25,353 nt of DNA, taken from Saccoglossus kowalevskii (Eukaryota > Hemichordata > Enteropneusta > Harrimaniidae). Of the stretch, positions 1-7,933 are shown one piece after another. The number at the start of each line of letters is the position of its first letter. Positions within the stretch are counted from its first letter, which is position 1. The notes beneath the pieces were generated by a model. The model ran no database searches and was not told the origin of the DNA. It worked only from the letters and a program-made list of their open reading frames with translations. Position numbers and translations under genes: made by a program. Where the stretch lies: NCBI RefSeq assembly GCF_000003605.2, contig NW_003148752.1, positions 1 through 25,353 of the forward strand, written 5' to 3'.

Positions 1-63
1 TTTTTCCCGTGATTTTTTGCCTAGCCGAAGCATTAATTGAAATCCAATTCCGACAAATATTCA

Positions 64-182
64 GCCTACTGCCAAACCATTGCAGAATACACCAGTTCTC
101 GTCCGATCACTGAAGCTAAGCTGCATCGGGCGTGATTAGTACTTGCATGGGAGACGGGCTGGGAATACCACGTGCAGTAGGC
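64..182 (+). rRNA. 5S rRNA: 5S rRNA copy 1 (class G)
   Basis: The upstream G spacer is cut by the window start and an A spacer follows. Differences are T53C in box A, G72A and C93G. The gene is identical in these marks to copies 75 (15956) and 105 (22436), which lie in longer duplicated segments. Confidence 0.93.
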
Positions 183-191
183 TGATGAACA

Positions 192-196
192 TTTTT
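192..196 (+). terminator. Pol III T5 terminator, representative copy
   Basis: A run of five T lies 10-14 bp after the last gene base and recurs at the same place in nearly every unit, inside the conserved AACATTTTTATTCC. Four or more T on the non-template strand end Pol III transcription. The inferred primary transcript carries a 3' trailer of about 10-14 nt. Drosophila 5S RNA is likewise made as a precursor with a 3' trailer that is trimmed. In units with T6 (for example after 2773 and 3854) the run is one base longer. Confidence 0.8.
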
Positions 197-228
197 ATTC
201 CACCGTACATACTAACATTTTACCGGGA

Positions 229-234
229 TTTTTT
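229..234 (+). terminator. Second T-tract (T6), possible fail-safe terminator
   Basis: A run of six T sits about 47-52 bp after the gene, about 46-51 bp before the next one, within GATTTTTTGCC. It is conserved in almost all spacer classes although the flanking bases vary. It would stop Pol III read-through if the first T5 fails. Class I spacers interrupt it (GATTTGTTGCC) and some copies shorten it to T5. Its role is inferred from position and conservation only. Confidence 0.5.
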
Positions 235-246
235 ACCTAGCCGAAG

Positions 247-254
247 TATTAAAT
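247..254 (+). promoter_or_regulatory. TATA-like upstream element, representative copy
   Basis: TATTAAAT lies at -33 to -26 relative to the gene starting at 280. This matches the AT-rich element near -30 that helps place TFIIIB on insect 5S genes. The element differs by class: TATTAAAT in A, H and K, TACTAAAT in D, CATTAATT in B and G, CATTAAAA or CATTAAAT in C and J, CAGTAAAT in E, and the GC-richer CGTTAAAC in F. Its use in this organism is inferred. Confidence 0.5.
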
Positions 255-270
255 TACATCCAATTCCGAC

Positions 271-278
271 GAATATTC
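271..278 (+). promoter_or_regulatory. Conserved GAATATTC palindrome at -9 to -2
   Basis: An 8 bp perfect palindrome sits just before the gene start and is kept in nearly all classes, within the conserved CCGACGAATATTCA. Class G spacers change it to CAAATATTC. Conservation directly upstream of a Pol III start suggests an initiation element. No factor can be assigned from sequence alone. Confidence 0.45.
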
Positions 279-279
279 A

Positions 280-398
280 GCCTACTGCCAAAACATTGCA
301 GAATAAACCAGTTCTCGTCCGATCACTGAAGTTAAGCTGCATCGGGCGTGGTTAGTACTAGCATGGGAGACCGGCTGGGAATACCACGTGCAGTAGGC
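280..398 (+). rRNA. 5S rRNA: 5S rRNA copy 2 (class A)
   Basis: An A spacer precedes and a B spacer follows. Differences are C14A, C27A and T81A, the usual marks of an A gene inside a G-A-B run. All control boxes are otherwise intact. Confidence 0.93.
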
Positions 399-495
399 TT
401 ATCAACATTTTTATTCCACTGTACATACTATCATTTTCCCTTGATTTTTTGCCTAGCCAAAACATTAATTGAAATCCAATTCCGACGAATATTCA

Positions 496-614
496 GCCTA
501 CTGCCAAACCATTGCAGAATACACCAGTTCTCGTCCGATCACTTAAGTTAAGCCGCATCGGGCATGGTTAGGACTTGCACGGGAGACCGGCTGGGAATAC
601 CACGTGCAGTAGGC
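496..614 (+). rRNA. 5S rRNA: 5S rRNA copy 3 (class B)
   Basis: The 3' half carries the linked set T59C, G69A, T77G and T85C that precedes C spacers throughout the array. A private G49T opens the C30-G49 closing pair of helix III. Confidence 0.9.
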
Positions 615-711
615 CCATCAACATTTTTATTCCACATTACATTCTAACTTTTTCCCATGATTTTTTGCCCAGACGAAGCATTAAAAGACATACAATTCGG
701 ACGAATATTCA

Positions 712-830
712 GCCTACTGCCAAACCATTGCAGAATACACCAGTTCTCGTCGGATCACTGAAGTTAAGCTGCATCGGGCGTGGTTAGTACTTGCATGGGA
801 GTCCGGGTGGGAATACCACGTGCATTAGGC
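712..830 (+). rRNA. 5S rRNA: 5S rRNA copy 4 (class C)
   Basis: Differences are C41G, A91T, C96G and G114T. A91T and C96G alter box C and helix IV; G114T mismatches helix I at C6. The 3' half (GAGTCCGGGTGGG) recurs before D spacers at copies 28 and 115. Confidence 0.88.
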
Positions 831-927
831 TCATCAACATTTTTATTCCACCATAAATACTAACATTTTCCCGGGATTTTTTGCCTAGCCGAAGTACTAA
901 ATTACATCCAATTCCGACGAATATTTG

Positions 928-1045
928 GCTACTGCCAAACCATAGCAGAATACACAAGTCCTCGTCCGATCACTGAAGTTAAGCTGCATCGGGCGTGGTT
1001 AGTACTTGCATGGGAGACCGGCTAGGAATACCACGTGCAGTAGGC
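928..1045 (+). rRNA. 5S rRNA: 5S rRNA copy 5 (class D), 5' deletion
   Basis: The gene begins GGCTAC instead of GCCTAC, one C short, which shortens helix I. Other differences are T18A, C30A, T34C and G98A. Copy 116 shares T34C, showing they descend from one duplicated segment. Confidence 0.82.
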
Positions 1046-1142
1046 TCATCAACATTTTTATTCCACATTACATACTAACTTTTACCCATGATTTTTGGCC
1101 TATCCGTAGCAGCAAATGACATCCAATTCCGACGAATATTCA

Positions 1143-1261
1143 GCCTACTGCCAAACCATTGCAGAATACACTGGTTCTCGTCCGATCACTGAAGTTAAGC
1201 TGCATTGGGCTTGGTTAGTACTTGCATGGGAGACCGGCTGGGAATACCACGTGCAGTAGGC
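1143..1261 (+). rRNA. 5S rRNA: 5S rRNA copy 6 (class E)
   Basis: Differences are C30T, A31G, C64T and G69T. G69T puts U opposite C108 in helix V with no compensating change. An F spacer follows, as after every class E copy. Confidence 0.9.
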
Positions 1262-1358
1262 TTATCAACATTTTTATTCCACCGTACATACCAAATTTTT
1301 CCGGGGATTTTTTGCCTAGCCAAAGCGTTAAACCACAGGCAATTCTGACGAATATTCA

Positions 1359-1477
1359 GCCTACTGTCAAACCATTGCAGAACACACCAGTTCTCGTCCG
1401 ATCACTGAATTTAAGCTGCATCGGGCGTGGTTAGTACTTGCATGGGAGACCGGCTGGGAATACCACGTGCAGTAGGC
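1359..1477 (+). rRNA. 5S rRNA: 5S rRNA copy 7 (class F)
   Basis: It carries the F marks C9T, T25C and G52T (GAATTTAAGC in box A). C9T still allows a G-U pair with G111. A shortened C spacer follows. Confidence 0.92.
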
Positions 1478-1573
1478 TCATCAACATTTTTATTCCACTT
1501 TACATTCTAACTTTTTCCCATGATTTTTCCCCAGACGAAGCATTAAAAGACATACAATTCGGACGAATATTCA

Positions 1574-1693
1574 GCCTACTGCCAAACCATTGCAGAATAC
1601 ACCAGTTCTTGTCCGATCACTGAAGTTAATGCTGCATCGGGCGTGGTTAGTACTTGCATGGGAGTCCGGCTGGGAATACCACGTGCAGTAGGC
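1574..1693 (+). rRNA. 5S rRNA: 5S rRNA copy 8 (class C), box A insertion
   Basis: The gene is 120 bp because a T is inserted in box A between A56 and G57 (GTTAATGCTGC). It also has C37T and A91T. The near-twin copy 57 lacks the insertion, so this is either a young mutation or a sequence error. Confidence 0.85.
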
Positions 1694-1790
1694 TTATCAA
1701 CATTTTTATTTCAAAATACATACTATCTTTTTCCCGTGATTTTTTGCCTAGCCGAAGCATTAATTGAAATCCAATTCCGACAAATATTCA

Positions 1791-1909
1791 GCCTACTGCC
1801 AAACCATTGCAGAATACACCAGTTCTCGTCCGATCACTGAAGCTAAGCTGCATCGGGCGTGGTTAGTACTTGCATGGGAGACGGGCTGGGAATACCACGT
1901 GCATTAGGC
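1791..1909 (+). rRNA. 5S rRNA: 5S rRNA copy 9 (class G)
   Basis: Differences are T53C, C93G and G114T. C93G creates a G86-G93 clash in helix IV. As with all C93G genes, an A spacer follows. Confidence 0.91.
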
Positions 1910-2006
1910 TGATGAACATTTTTATTCCACCGTACATACTAACATTTTACCGGGATTTTTTGCCTAGCCGATGTATTAAATTACATCCAATTCCGACGAA
2001 TATTCA

Positions 2007-2125
2007 GCCTACTGCCAAAACATTGCAGAATAAACCAGTTCTCGTCCGATCACTAAAGTTAAGCTGCATCGGGCGTGGTTAGTACTAGCATGGGAGACCG
2101 GCTGGGAATACCACATGCAGTAGGC
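2007..2125 (+). rRNA. 5S rRNA: 5S rRNA copy 10 (class A)
   Basis: Differences are C14A, C27A, G49A, T81A and G109A. The upstream spacer has GATGTATTAA rather than GAAGTATTAA, shared only with copy 59. G109A breaks the C68 pair and the CACGTG motif. Confidence 0.9.
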
Positions 2126-2222
2126 TTATCAACATTTTTATTCCACCGTACATACTATCTTTTTCCCTTGATTTTTTGCCTAGCCAAAACATTAATTGAA
2201 ATCCAATTCCGACGAATATTCA

Positions 2223-2341
2223 GCCTACTGCCAAACCATTGCAGAATACACCAGTTCTCGTCCAATCACTGAATATCAGCTGCATCGGGCGTGGTTAGTA
2301 CTTGCATGGGAGACCGGCTGGGAATACCACGTGCAGTAGGC
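2223..2341 (+). rRNA. 5S rRNA: 5S rRNA copy 11 (class B)
   Basis: It carries G42A and the box A triple. An A spacer follows, which is usual after this 3' half when C93 is intact. It starts the segment repeated near copy 40. Confidence 0.9.
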
Positions 2342-2438
2342 TGATGAACATTTTTATTCCACCGTACATACTAACATTTTACCGGGATTTTTTGCCTAGC
2401 CGAAGTATTAAATTACATCCAATTCCGACGAATATTCA

Positions 2439-2557
2439 GCCTACAGCCAAAACATTGCAGAATAAACCAGTTCTCGTCCGATCACTGAAGTTAAGCTGCA
2501 TCGGGCCTTGTTAGTACTTGCATGGGAGACCGGCTTGGAATACCACGTGCATTAGGC
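2439..2557 (+). rRNA. 5S rRNA: 5S rRNA copy 12 (class A)
   Basis: Differences are T7A, C14A, C27A, G69C, G71T, G98T and G114T. T7A and G114T both weaken helix I, and G69C plus G71T weaken helix V. The whole set recurs in copy 41, 6222 bp away. Confidence 0.85.
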
Positions 2558-2654
2558 TCATCAACATTTTTATTCCACCGTAAATACTAAATTTTTCCCG
2601 GGATTTTTTGCCTAGCCGAAGTATTAAATTACATCCAATTCCGACGAATATTCA

Positions 2655-2773
2655 GCCTACTGTCAAACCATTGCAGAACACACCAGTTCTCGTCCGATCA
2701 CTGAATATCAGCTGCATCGGGCTTGGTTAGTACTTGCATGGCAGACCGGCTGGGAATACCACGTGCAGTAGGC
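2655..2773 (+). rRNA. 5S rRNA: 5S rRNA copy 13 (class H)
   Basis: Differences are C9T, T25C, the box A triple, G69T and G88C (box C). Copy 42 is the same except that it keeps G69. Confidence 0.87.
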
Positions 2774-2871
2774 TCATCAACATTTTTTATTCCACATTAC
2801 ATACTAAATTTTATCCATGATTTTTTGCCTATCCGTAGCAGTAAATGACATCCAATTCCGACGAATATTCA

Positions 2872-2990
2872 GCCTACTGCCAAACCATTGCAGAATACAC
2901 CAGTTCTCGTCCGATCACTGAAGTTAAGCTGCATTGGGCTTGGTTAGTACTTGCATGGTAGACCGGCTGGGAATACCACGTGCAGTAGGC
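2872..2990 (+). rRNA. 5S rRNA: 5S rRNA copy 14 (class E')
   Basis: Differences are C64T, G69T and G88T. G88T changes the box C core ATGGGAG to ATGGTAG. The spacer before it has a T6 terminator. Confidence 0.9.
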
Positions 2991-3087
2991 TTATCAACAT
3001 TTTTATTCCACCGTACATACCAAAATTTTCCGGGGATTTTTTGCCTAGCCAAAGCGTTAAACCACAGGCAATTCTGACGAATATTCA

Positions 3088-3206
3088 GCCTACTGTCAAA
3101 CCATTGCAGAACACACCAGTTCTCGTCCGATCACTGAATTTAAGCTGCATCGGGCGTGGTTAGTACTTGCATGGGAGTCCGGCTGGGAATACCACGAGCA
3201 GTAGGC
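3088..3206 (+). rRNA. 5S rRNA: 5S rRNA copy 15 (class F)
   Basis: Besides C9T, T25C and G52T it has A91T in box C and T110A. The latter changes CACGTG to CACGAG, a mark shared with copies 44 and 99, each followed by an I-type spacer. Confidence 0.89.
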
Positions 3207-3303
3207 TTATCAACATTTTTATTCCACCGTAAATACAAACTTTTTCCCGGGATTTGTTGCCTAGCCAAAACATTAATTGAAATCCAATTCCGACGAATAT
3301 TCA

Positions 3304-3422
3304 GCCTACTGCCAAACCATTGCAGAATACACCAGTTCTCGTCCAATCACTGAATATCAGCTGCATCGGGCGTGGTTAGTACTTGCATGGGAGACCGGCT
3401 GGGAATACCACGTGCAGTAGGC
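3304..3422 (+). rRNA. 5S rRNA: 5S rRNA copy 16 (class I)
   Basis: It carries G42A and the box A triple, like copy 11. Its upstream I spacer has the interrupted T-tract GATTTGTTGCC. Confidence 0.9.
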
Positions 3423-3519
3423 TGATGAACATTTTTATTCCACCGTACATACTAACATTTTCCCGGGATTTTTTGCCTAGCCGAAGTATTAAATTACATC
3501 CAATTCCGACGAATATTCA

Positions 3520-3638
3520 GCCTACAGCCAAAACATTGCAGAATAAACCAGTTCTCGTCCGATCACTGAAGTTAAGCTGCATCGGGCGTTGTTAGTACTT
3601 GCATGGGAGACCGGCTGGGAATACCACGTGCTTTAGGC
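3520..3638 (+). rRNA. 5S rRNA: 5S rRNA copy 17 (class A)
   Basis: Differences are T7A, C14A, C27A, G71T, A113T and G114T. A113T and G114T together break two helix I pairs, although U7A faces U113 and could restore one pair. An H spacer follows. Confidence 0.86.
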
Positions 3639-3735
3639 TCATCAACATTTTTATTCCACAGTAAATACTAACTTTTTCCCGGGATTTTTTGCCTAGCCGA
3701 AGTATTAAATTACATCCAATTCCGACGAATATTCA

Positions 3736-3854
3736 GCCTACTGTCAAACCATTGCAGAACACACCAGTTCTCGTCCGATCACTGAATATCAGCTGCATCG
3801 GGCGTGGTTAGTACTTGCATGGGAGACCGGCTGGGAATACCACGTGCAGTAGGC
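3736..3854 (+). rRNA. 5S rRNA: 5S rRNA copy 18 (class H)
   Basis: It shows the pure H pattern: C9T, T25C and the box A triple. The following E' spacer has a T6 terminator and starts a two-unit tandem duplication. Confidence 0.9.
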
Positions 3855-3952
3855 TCATCAACATTTTTTATTCCACATTACATACTAACTTTTATCCATG
3901 ATTTTTTGCCTATCCGTAGCAGTAAATGACATCCAATTCCGACGAATATTCA

Positions 3953-4071
3953 GCCTACTGCCAAACCATTGCAGAATACACCAGTTCTCGTCCGATCACT
4001 GAAGTTAAGCTGCATTGGGCTTGGTTAGTACTTGCATGGTAGACCGGCTGGGAATACCACGTGCAGTAGGC
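3953..4071 (+). rRNA. 5S rRNA: 5S rRNA copy 19 (class E')
   Basis: Differences are C64T, G69T and G88T, identical in these marks to copy 21, 433 bp downstream. It is the first member of a local E'-F duplication. Confidence 0.9.
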
Positions 4072-4168
4072 TTATCAACATTTTTATTCCACCGTACATA
4101 CCAAAATTTTCCAGGGATTTTTTGCCTAGCCAAAGCGTTAAACCACAGGCAATTCTGACGAATATTCA

Positions 4169-4287
4169 GCCTACTGTCAAACCATTGCACAACACACCAG
4201 TTCTCGTCCGATCACTGAATATCAGCTGCATCGGGCGTGGTTAGTACTTGCATTGGAGACCGGCTGGGAATACCACGTGCAGTAGGC
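4169..4287 (+). rRNA. 5S rRNA: 5S rRNA copy 20 (class F)
   Basis: Differences are C9T, G22C, T25C, the box A triple instead of the usual F G52T, and G86T. G22C is shared only with copy 22. The 5' half is F-type and the box A is H-type, so the copy looks recombinant. Confidence 0.87.
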
Positions 4288-4385
4288 TCATCAACATTTT
4301 TTATTCCACATTACATACTAACTTTTATCCATGATTTTTTGCCTATCCGTAGCAGTAAATGACATCCAATTCCGACGAATATTCA

Positions 4386-4504
4386 GCCTACTGCCAAACC
4401 ATTGCAGAATACACCAGTTCTCGTCCGATCACTGAAGTTAAGCTGCATTGGGCTTGGTTAGTACTTGCATGGTAGACCGGCTGGGAATACCACGTGCAGT
4501 AGGC
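4386..4504 (+). rRNA. 5S rRNA: 5S rRNA copy 21 (class E')
   Basis: Second member of the E'-F duplication, with C64T, G69T and G88T. Its upstream spacer keeps the T6 terminator. Confidence 0.9.
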
Positions 4505-4601
4505 TTATCAACATTTTTATTCCACCGTACATACAAAAATTTTCCAGGGATTTTTTGCCTAGCCAAAGCGTTAAACCACAGGCAATTCTGACGAATATTC
4601 A

Positions 4602-4720
4602 GCCTACTGTCAAACCATTGCACAACACACCAGTTCTCGTCCGATCACTGGATTTAAGCTGCATCGGGCGTGGTTAGTACTTGCATGGGAGACCGGCTGG
4701 GAATATCACGTGCAGTAGAC
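4602..4720 (+). rRNA. 5S rRNA: 5S rRNA copy 22 (class F)
   Basis: Differences are C9T, G22C, T25C, A50G, G52T, C105T and G118A. C105T gives a G-U pair with G72, and G118A breaks the C2 pair of helix I. A J spacer follows. Confidence 0.87.
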
Positions 4721-4817
4721 TCATCAACATTTTTATTCCACGTTACATACTAACTTTTACCAATGATTTTTTGCCTAGCCGTAGCATTAAATGACATCCA
4801 AATCCGACGAATATTCA

Positions 4818-4929
4818 GCCTACTGCCAAATCATTGCAGAATACACCAGTTCTCGTCCGGTCACTGAAGTTAAGCTGCATCGGGCGTGGTTGCATGGGAG
4901 ACCGGCCTGGAATACCATGTGCATTAGGC
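4818..4929 (+). pseudogene. 5S rRNA copy 23 (class J), 7-base internal deletion
   Basis: TAGTACT (74-80, placement ambiguous by one base) is missing, so GGTTAGTACTTGC reads GGTTGC. This removes the 5' strand of loop E and shortens the gap between intermediate element and box C. Other differences are C14T, A43G, T97C, G98T, C108T and G114T. A K spacer follows. Confidence 0.8.
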
Positions 4930-5026
4930 TCATCAACATTTTTATTCCACCATACATACTAACTTTTTCCCGGGATTTTTTGCCTAGCCGAAGTATTAAA
5001 TTACATCCAATTCCGACGAATATTCA

Positions 5027-5145
5027 GCCTACTGCCAAACCATTGCAGAATACACCAGTTCTCGTCCGATCACTGAAGTTAAGCCGCATCGGGCATGGTT
5101 AGGACTTGCACGTGGGACCGGCTGGGAATACCACGTGCAGTAGGC
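5027..5145 (+). rRNA. 5S rRNA: 5S rRNA copy 24 (class K)
   Basis: The 3' half has T59C, G69A, T77G, T85C, G87T and A89G. The last two alter the box C core (CACGTGGGACC). The same set is in copy 56. Confidence 0.87.
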
Positions 5146-5242
5146 CCATCAACATTTTTATTCCACATTACATTCTAACTTTTTCCCATTATTTTTTGCC
5201 TTGCCGAAGTACTAAATTACATCCAATTCCGACGAATATTCG

Positions 5243-5360
5243 GCTACTGCCAAACCATAGCAGAATACACCAGTTCTCGTCCGATCACTGAAGTTAAGCT
5301 GCATCGGGCGTGGTTAGTACTTGCATGGGAGACCGGCTAGGAATACCATGTGCAGTAGGC
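5243..5360 (+). rRNA. 5S rRNA: 5S rRNA copy 25 (C/D chimeric spacer), 5' deletion
   Basis: The spacer begins as class C (CCATC, ACATTCTAAC) and ends as class D (GTACTAAATTAC), marking an exchange point near 5200. The gene lacks one C of GCCTAC and has T18A, G98A and C108T. Confidence 0.83.
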
Positions 5361-5770
5361 TCATCAACATTTTTATTCCACATTACATACTAACTTTTAC
5401 CCATGATTTTTTGCCTATCCGTAGCAGTAAAAGACATCCAATTCCGAAGAATATTCAGCCTACTGCCAATCCATTGCAGAATACGCCAGTTCTCGTCCGA
5501 TCACTGAAGTTAAGCTGCATTGGGCTTGGTTAGTACTTGCATGGGAGACCGGCTGGGAATACCACGTGCAGTAGGCTTATCAACATTTTTATTCCACCGT
5601 ACATACCAAATTTTTCCGTGGATTTTTTGCCTAGCCAAAGAATTAAACCACAGGCAATTCTGACGAATATTCAACCTACTGTCAAACCATTGCAGAACAC
5701 ACCAGTTCTCGTCCGATCACTGAATTTAAGCTGCATCGGGCGTGGTTAGTACTTGCATGGGAGACCGGCT
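5361..5770 (+). repeat. E-F segment repeated at 10920-11329
   Basis: Copies 26-27 correspond to 52-53 with an offset of 5559 bp, sharing A13T, A28G, CGAAGAATATTC and the rare ACCTAC gene start. Confidence 0.85.
5458..5576 (+). rRNA. 5S rRNA: 5S rRNA copy 26 (class E)
   Basis: Differences are A13T, A28G, C64T and G69T, with AAGAATATTC upstream. The same rare set appears in copy 52, 5559 bp away. Confidence 0.9.
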
Positions 5771-5791
5771 GGGATACCATGTGCATTAGGG
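5674..5791 (+). rRNA. 5S rRNA: 5S rRNA copy 27 (class F)
   Basis: The first base is A (ACCTAC), as in copy 53. Other changes are C9T, T25C, G52T, loss of one A at 101-102, C108T, G114T and C119G. Both ends of helix I are therefore damaged. The next terminator reads ATGTTTATC, without T5. Confidence 0.8.
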
Positions 5792-5886
5792 TCATCAACA
5801 TGTTTATCACCATACATACTAACTTTTTCCCGGGATTTTTTGCCTAGCCGAAGTATTAAATTACATCCAATTCCGACAAATATTCA

Positions 5887-6005
5887 GCCTACTGCTAAAC
5901 CATTGTAGAATACACCAGTTCTTGTCCGATCACTGAAGTTAAGCTGCATCGGGCGTGGTTAGTACTTGCATGGGAGTCCGGGTGGGAATACCACGTGCAT
6001 TAGGC
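5887..6005 (+). rRNA. 5S rRNA: 5S rRNA copy 28 (class K)
   Basis: Differences are C10T, C20T, C37T, A91T, C96G and G114T. Its upstream K spacer has small deletions around the first terminator. A D spacer follows. Confidence 0.86.
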
Positions 6006-6102
6006 TCATCAACATTTTTATTCCACCATAAATACTAACTTTTTCCCGGGATTTTTTGCCTAGCCGAAGTACTAAATTACATCCAATTCCGACGAATATT
6101 CG

Positions 6103-6220
6103 GCTACTGCCAAACCATAGCAGAATACACCAGTTCTCGTCCGATCACTGAATTTAAGCTGCATCGGGCGTGGTTAGTACTTGCATGGGAGACCGGCTAG
6201 GAATACCACGTGCAGTAGGC
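6103..6220 (+). rRNA. 5S rRNA: 5S rRNA copy 29 (class D), 5' deletion
   Basis: One C of GCCTAC is missing. Other differences are T18A, G52T and G98A. G52T is normally an F mark. Confidence 0.83.
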
Positions 6221-6317
6221 TCATCAACATTTTTATTCCACATTACATACTAACTTTTACCCAAGATTTTTTGCCTATCCATAGCAGTAAATGACATCCA
6301 ATTCCGACGAATATTCA

Positions 6318-6436
6318 GCCTACTGCCAAACCATTGCAGAATACACCGGTTCTCGTCCGATCACTGAAGTTAAGCTGCATTGGGCTTGGTTAGTACTTGC
6401 ATGGGAGACCGGCTGGGAATACCACGTGCAGTAGGC
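6318..6436 (+). rRNA. 5S rRNA: 5S rRNA copy 30 (class E)
   Basis: Differences are A31G (G-U with U48 in helix III), C64T and G69T. It is the same in these marks as copy 47. Confidence 0.91.
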
Positions 6437-6533
6437 TTATCAACATTTTTATTCCACCGTACATACCAATTTTTTCCGGGGGTTTTTTGCCTAGCCAAAG
6501 CGTTAAACCACAGGCAATTGTGACGAATATTCA

Positions 6534-6651
6534 GCCTATTGTCAAACCATTGCAGAACACACCACTTCTCGTCCGATCACTGAAGTTAAGCCGCATCGAG
6601 CATGGTTAGGACTTGCACGGGAGACTGGCTGGGAATACCAAGTGCAGTAGC
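6534..6651 (+). rRNA. 5S rRNA: 5S rRNA copy 31 (class F), heavily substituted
   Basis: An F-type 5' half (C6T, C9T, T25C, G32C) joins a 3' half of the type that precedes C spacers (T59C, G66A, G69A, T77G, T85C, C93T, C108A). One G of GTAGGC is lost. It looks like a recombinant and probably decayed copy. Confidence 0.78.
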
Positions 6652-6739
6652 CCATCACATTTTTATTCCACATTACATTCTAACTTTTTCCCATGATTTT
6701 TGCTAGACGAGCATAAATGACATAAAATCGACGATATCA

Positions 6740-6853
6740 GCACTGCCAAACATGAGAATACACCAGTTCTCGTCCGATCACTGAAGTTAAGCTGCATCGG
6801 GCGTGGTTAGTACTTGCATGGGAGACAGGCTGGGAATACCGCGTGCATTAGGC
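6740..6853 (+). rRNA. 5S rRNA: 5S rRNA copy 32 (class C), indel cluster
   Basis: The gene is 114 bp: two bases are missing from GCCTAC and three from ACCATTGCAG. The spacer before it has several more single-base losses, mostly from runs of like bases. C93A, A107G and G114T are also present. The pattern fits assembly error better than decay. Confidence 0.72.
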
Positions 6854-6950
6854 TCATCAACATTTTTATTCCACCGTACATACTATCTTTTTCCCGTGAT
6901 TTTCTGCCTAGCCGAAGCATTAATTGAAATCCAATTCCGACAAATATTCA

Positions 6951-7069
6951 GCCTACTGCCAAACCATTGCAGAATACACCAGTTCTCGTCCGATCACTGA
7001 AGTTAAGCTGCATCGGGCGTGGTTAGTACTTGCATGGGAGACGGGCTGGGAATACCACGTGCAGTAGGC
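6951..7069 (+). rRNA. 5S rRNA: 5S rRNA copy 33 (class G), nearest to consensus
   Basis: By eye the only difference from the array consensus is C93G. All helices except the inner helix IV pair G86-C93 are intact, making it one of the best candidates for a functional copy. Confidence 0.95.
7001..7042 (+). promoter_or_regulatory. Internal control region (box A, IE, box C), copy nearest consensus
   Basis: This is the intragenic Pol III type 1 promoter of the copy at 6951-7069. Box A is AGTTAAGCTGC (gene 51-61), the intermediate element is around CGTGGTT (68-73), and box C is TGCATGGGAGACC (81-93; this copy has G at 93). In 5S genes these boxes bind the zinc fingers of TFIIIA, which recruits TFIIIC and TFIIIB. 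The assignment follows alignment to the well-studied Xenopus and Drosophila genes. Confidence 0.75.
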
Positions 7070-7166
7070 TGATGAACATTTTTATTCCACCGTACATACT
7101 AACATTTTCCCGGGATTTTTTGCCTAGCCGAAGTATTAAATTACATCCAATTCCGACGAATATTCA

Positions 7167-7285
7167 GCCTACTGCCAAACCATTGCAGAATAAACCAGTT
7201 CTCGTCCGATCACTCAAGTTAAGCTGAATTGGGCGTGGTTAGTACTAGCATGGGAGACCGGCTGGGAATACCACGTGCAGTAGGC
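7167..7285 (+). rRNA. 5S rRNA: 5S rRNA copy 34 (class A)
   Basis: Differences are C27A, G49C, C61A, C64T and T81A. Unlike most A genes it keeps C14. Confidence 0.9.
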
Positions 7286-7382
7286 TTATCACCATTTTTA
7301 TTCCACCATACATACTATCATTTTCCCTTGATTTTTTGCCTAGCCGAAACATTAATTGAAATCCAATTCCGACGAATATTCA

Positions 7383-7501
7383 GCCTACTGCCAAACCATT
7401 GCAGGATACACCAGTTCTCGTCCGATCACTGAAGTTAAGCTGCATCGGGCGTTGTTAGTACTTGCATGGGAGACTGGCTGGGAATACCACGTGCAGTAGG
7501 C
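7383..7501 (+). rRNA. 5S rRNA: 5S rRNA copy 35 (class B)
   Basis: Differences are A23G, G71T and C93T. Its 3' half lacks the linked B set, and the next spacer is J-like rather than C. Confidence 0.91.
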
Positions 7502-7598
7502 TCATCAACATTTTTATTCCACATTACATACTAACTTTTTCCTATGATTGTTTGCCTAGCCGTAGCATTAAATGACATACAATTCCAACGAATATTCA

Positions 7599-7717
7599 GC
7601 CTACTGCCAAACCAATGCAGAATACATCAGTTCTCGTCCGATCACTGAAGTTAAGCTGCATTGGGCTTGGTTAGTACTTGCATGGTAGACCGGCTGGAAA
7701 TACCACGTGCAGTAGGC
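7599..7717 (+). rRNA. 5S rRNA: 5S rRNA copy 36 (J-like spacer)
   Basis: Differences are T17A, C29T, C64T, G69T, G88T and G100A. The gene is E'-like although its spacer has J features and a broken T-tract (GATTGTTTGCC). Confidence 0.87.
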
Positions 7718-7814
7718 TTATCAACATTTTTATTCCACCGTACATACCAAAATTTTCCGGGGATTTTTTGCCTAGCCAAAGCGTTAAACCACAGGCAATT
7801 CTGACGAATATTCA

Positions 7815-7933
7815 GCCTACTATCAAACCATTGCAGAACACACCAGTTCTCGTCCGATCACTGAATTTAAGCTGCATCGGGCGTGGTTAGTCCTTGCATG
7901 GGAGACCGGCTGGGAATATCACGTGCAGTAGGC
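7815..7933 (+). rRNA. 5S rRNA: 5S rRNA copy 37 (class F)
   Basis: Differences are G8A, C9T, T25C, G52T, A78C and C105T. G8A breaks a helix I pair; A78C changes loop E. Confidence 0.88.

Larger units (their letters stand above)
800..1477 (+). repeat. D-E-F segment repeated at 24679-25353
   Basis: Copies 4 (end) to 7 correspond to 115 (end) to 118 with an offset of 23879 bp, sharing T34C, GATTTTTGGCC and CAGCAAATGAC. This places related segments at both ends of the window. Confidence 0.85.
1643..2125 (+). repeat. Segment repeated at 12147-12629
   Basis: Copies 8 (end) to 10 correspond to 57 (end) to 59 with an offset of 10504 bp, sharing GATGTATTAA, TTATTTCAAAATAC and G49A. Confidence 0.85.
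2230..3303 (+). repeat. Segment of about 1.07 kb repeated at 8452-9522
   Basis: Copies 11-15 and their spacers correspond to copies 40-44 with an offset of 6222 bp. Rare shared marks are G69C with G71T and G98T in one gene, G88C in the next, and TTTTATCCATG preceded by ACTAAA. Confidence 0.88.
3855..4720 (+). repeat. Tandem duplication of a two-unit E'-F block
   Basis: Units at 3855-4287 and 4288-4720 are both 433 bp, both have the T6 terminator in the E' spacer, and share the rare G22C in the F gene. They diverge at box A of the F gene (box A triple against A50G with G52T). Confidence 0.85.

Noticed and set aside
64-182. tRNA genes, because a Pol III box A/box B pattern could be imagined.
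   Set aside because: No cloverleaf, no GGTTCRANTCC box B and no CCA-end acceptor stem were found; the 5S structure explains the boxes.
6740-6853. Treating copy 32 and copy 45 as true pseudogenes.
   Set aside because: Their losses are mostly single bases from short runs, clustered with spacer losses, and not shared with sister copies, which suggests sequence error.
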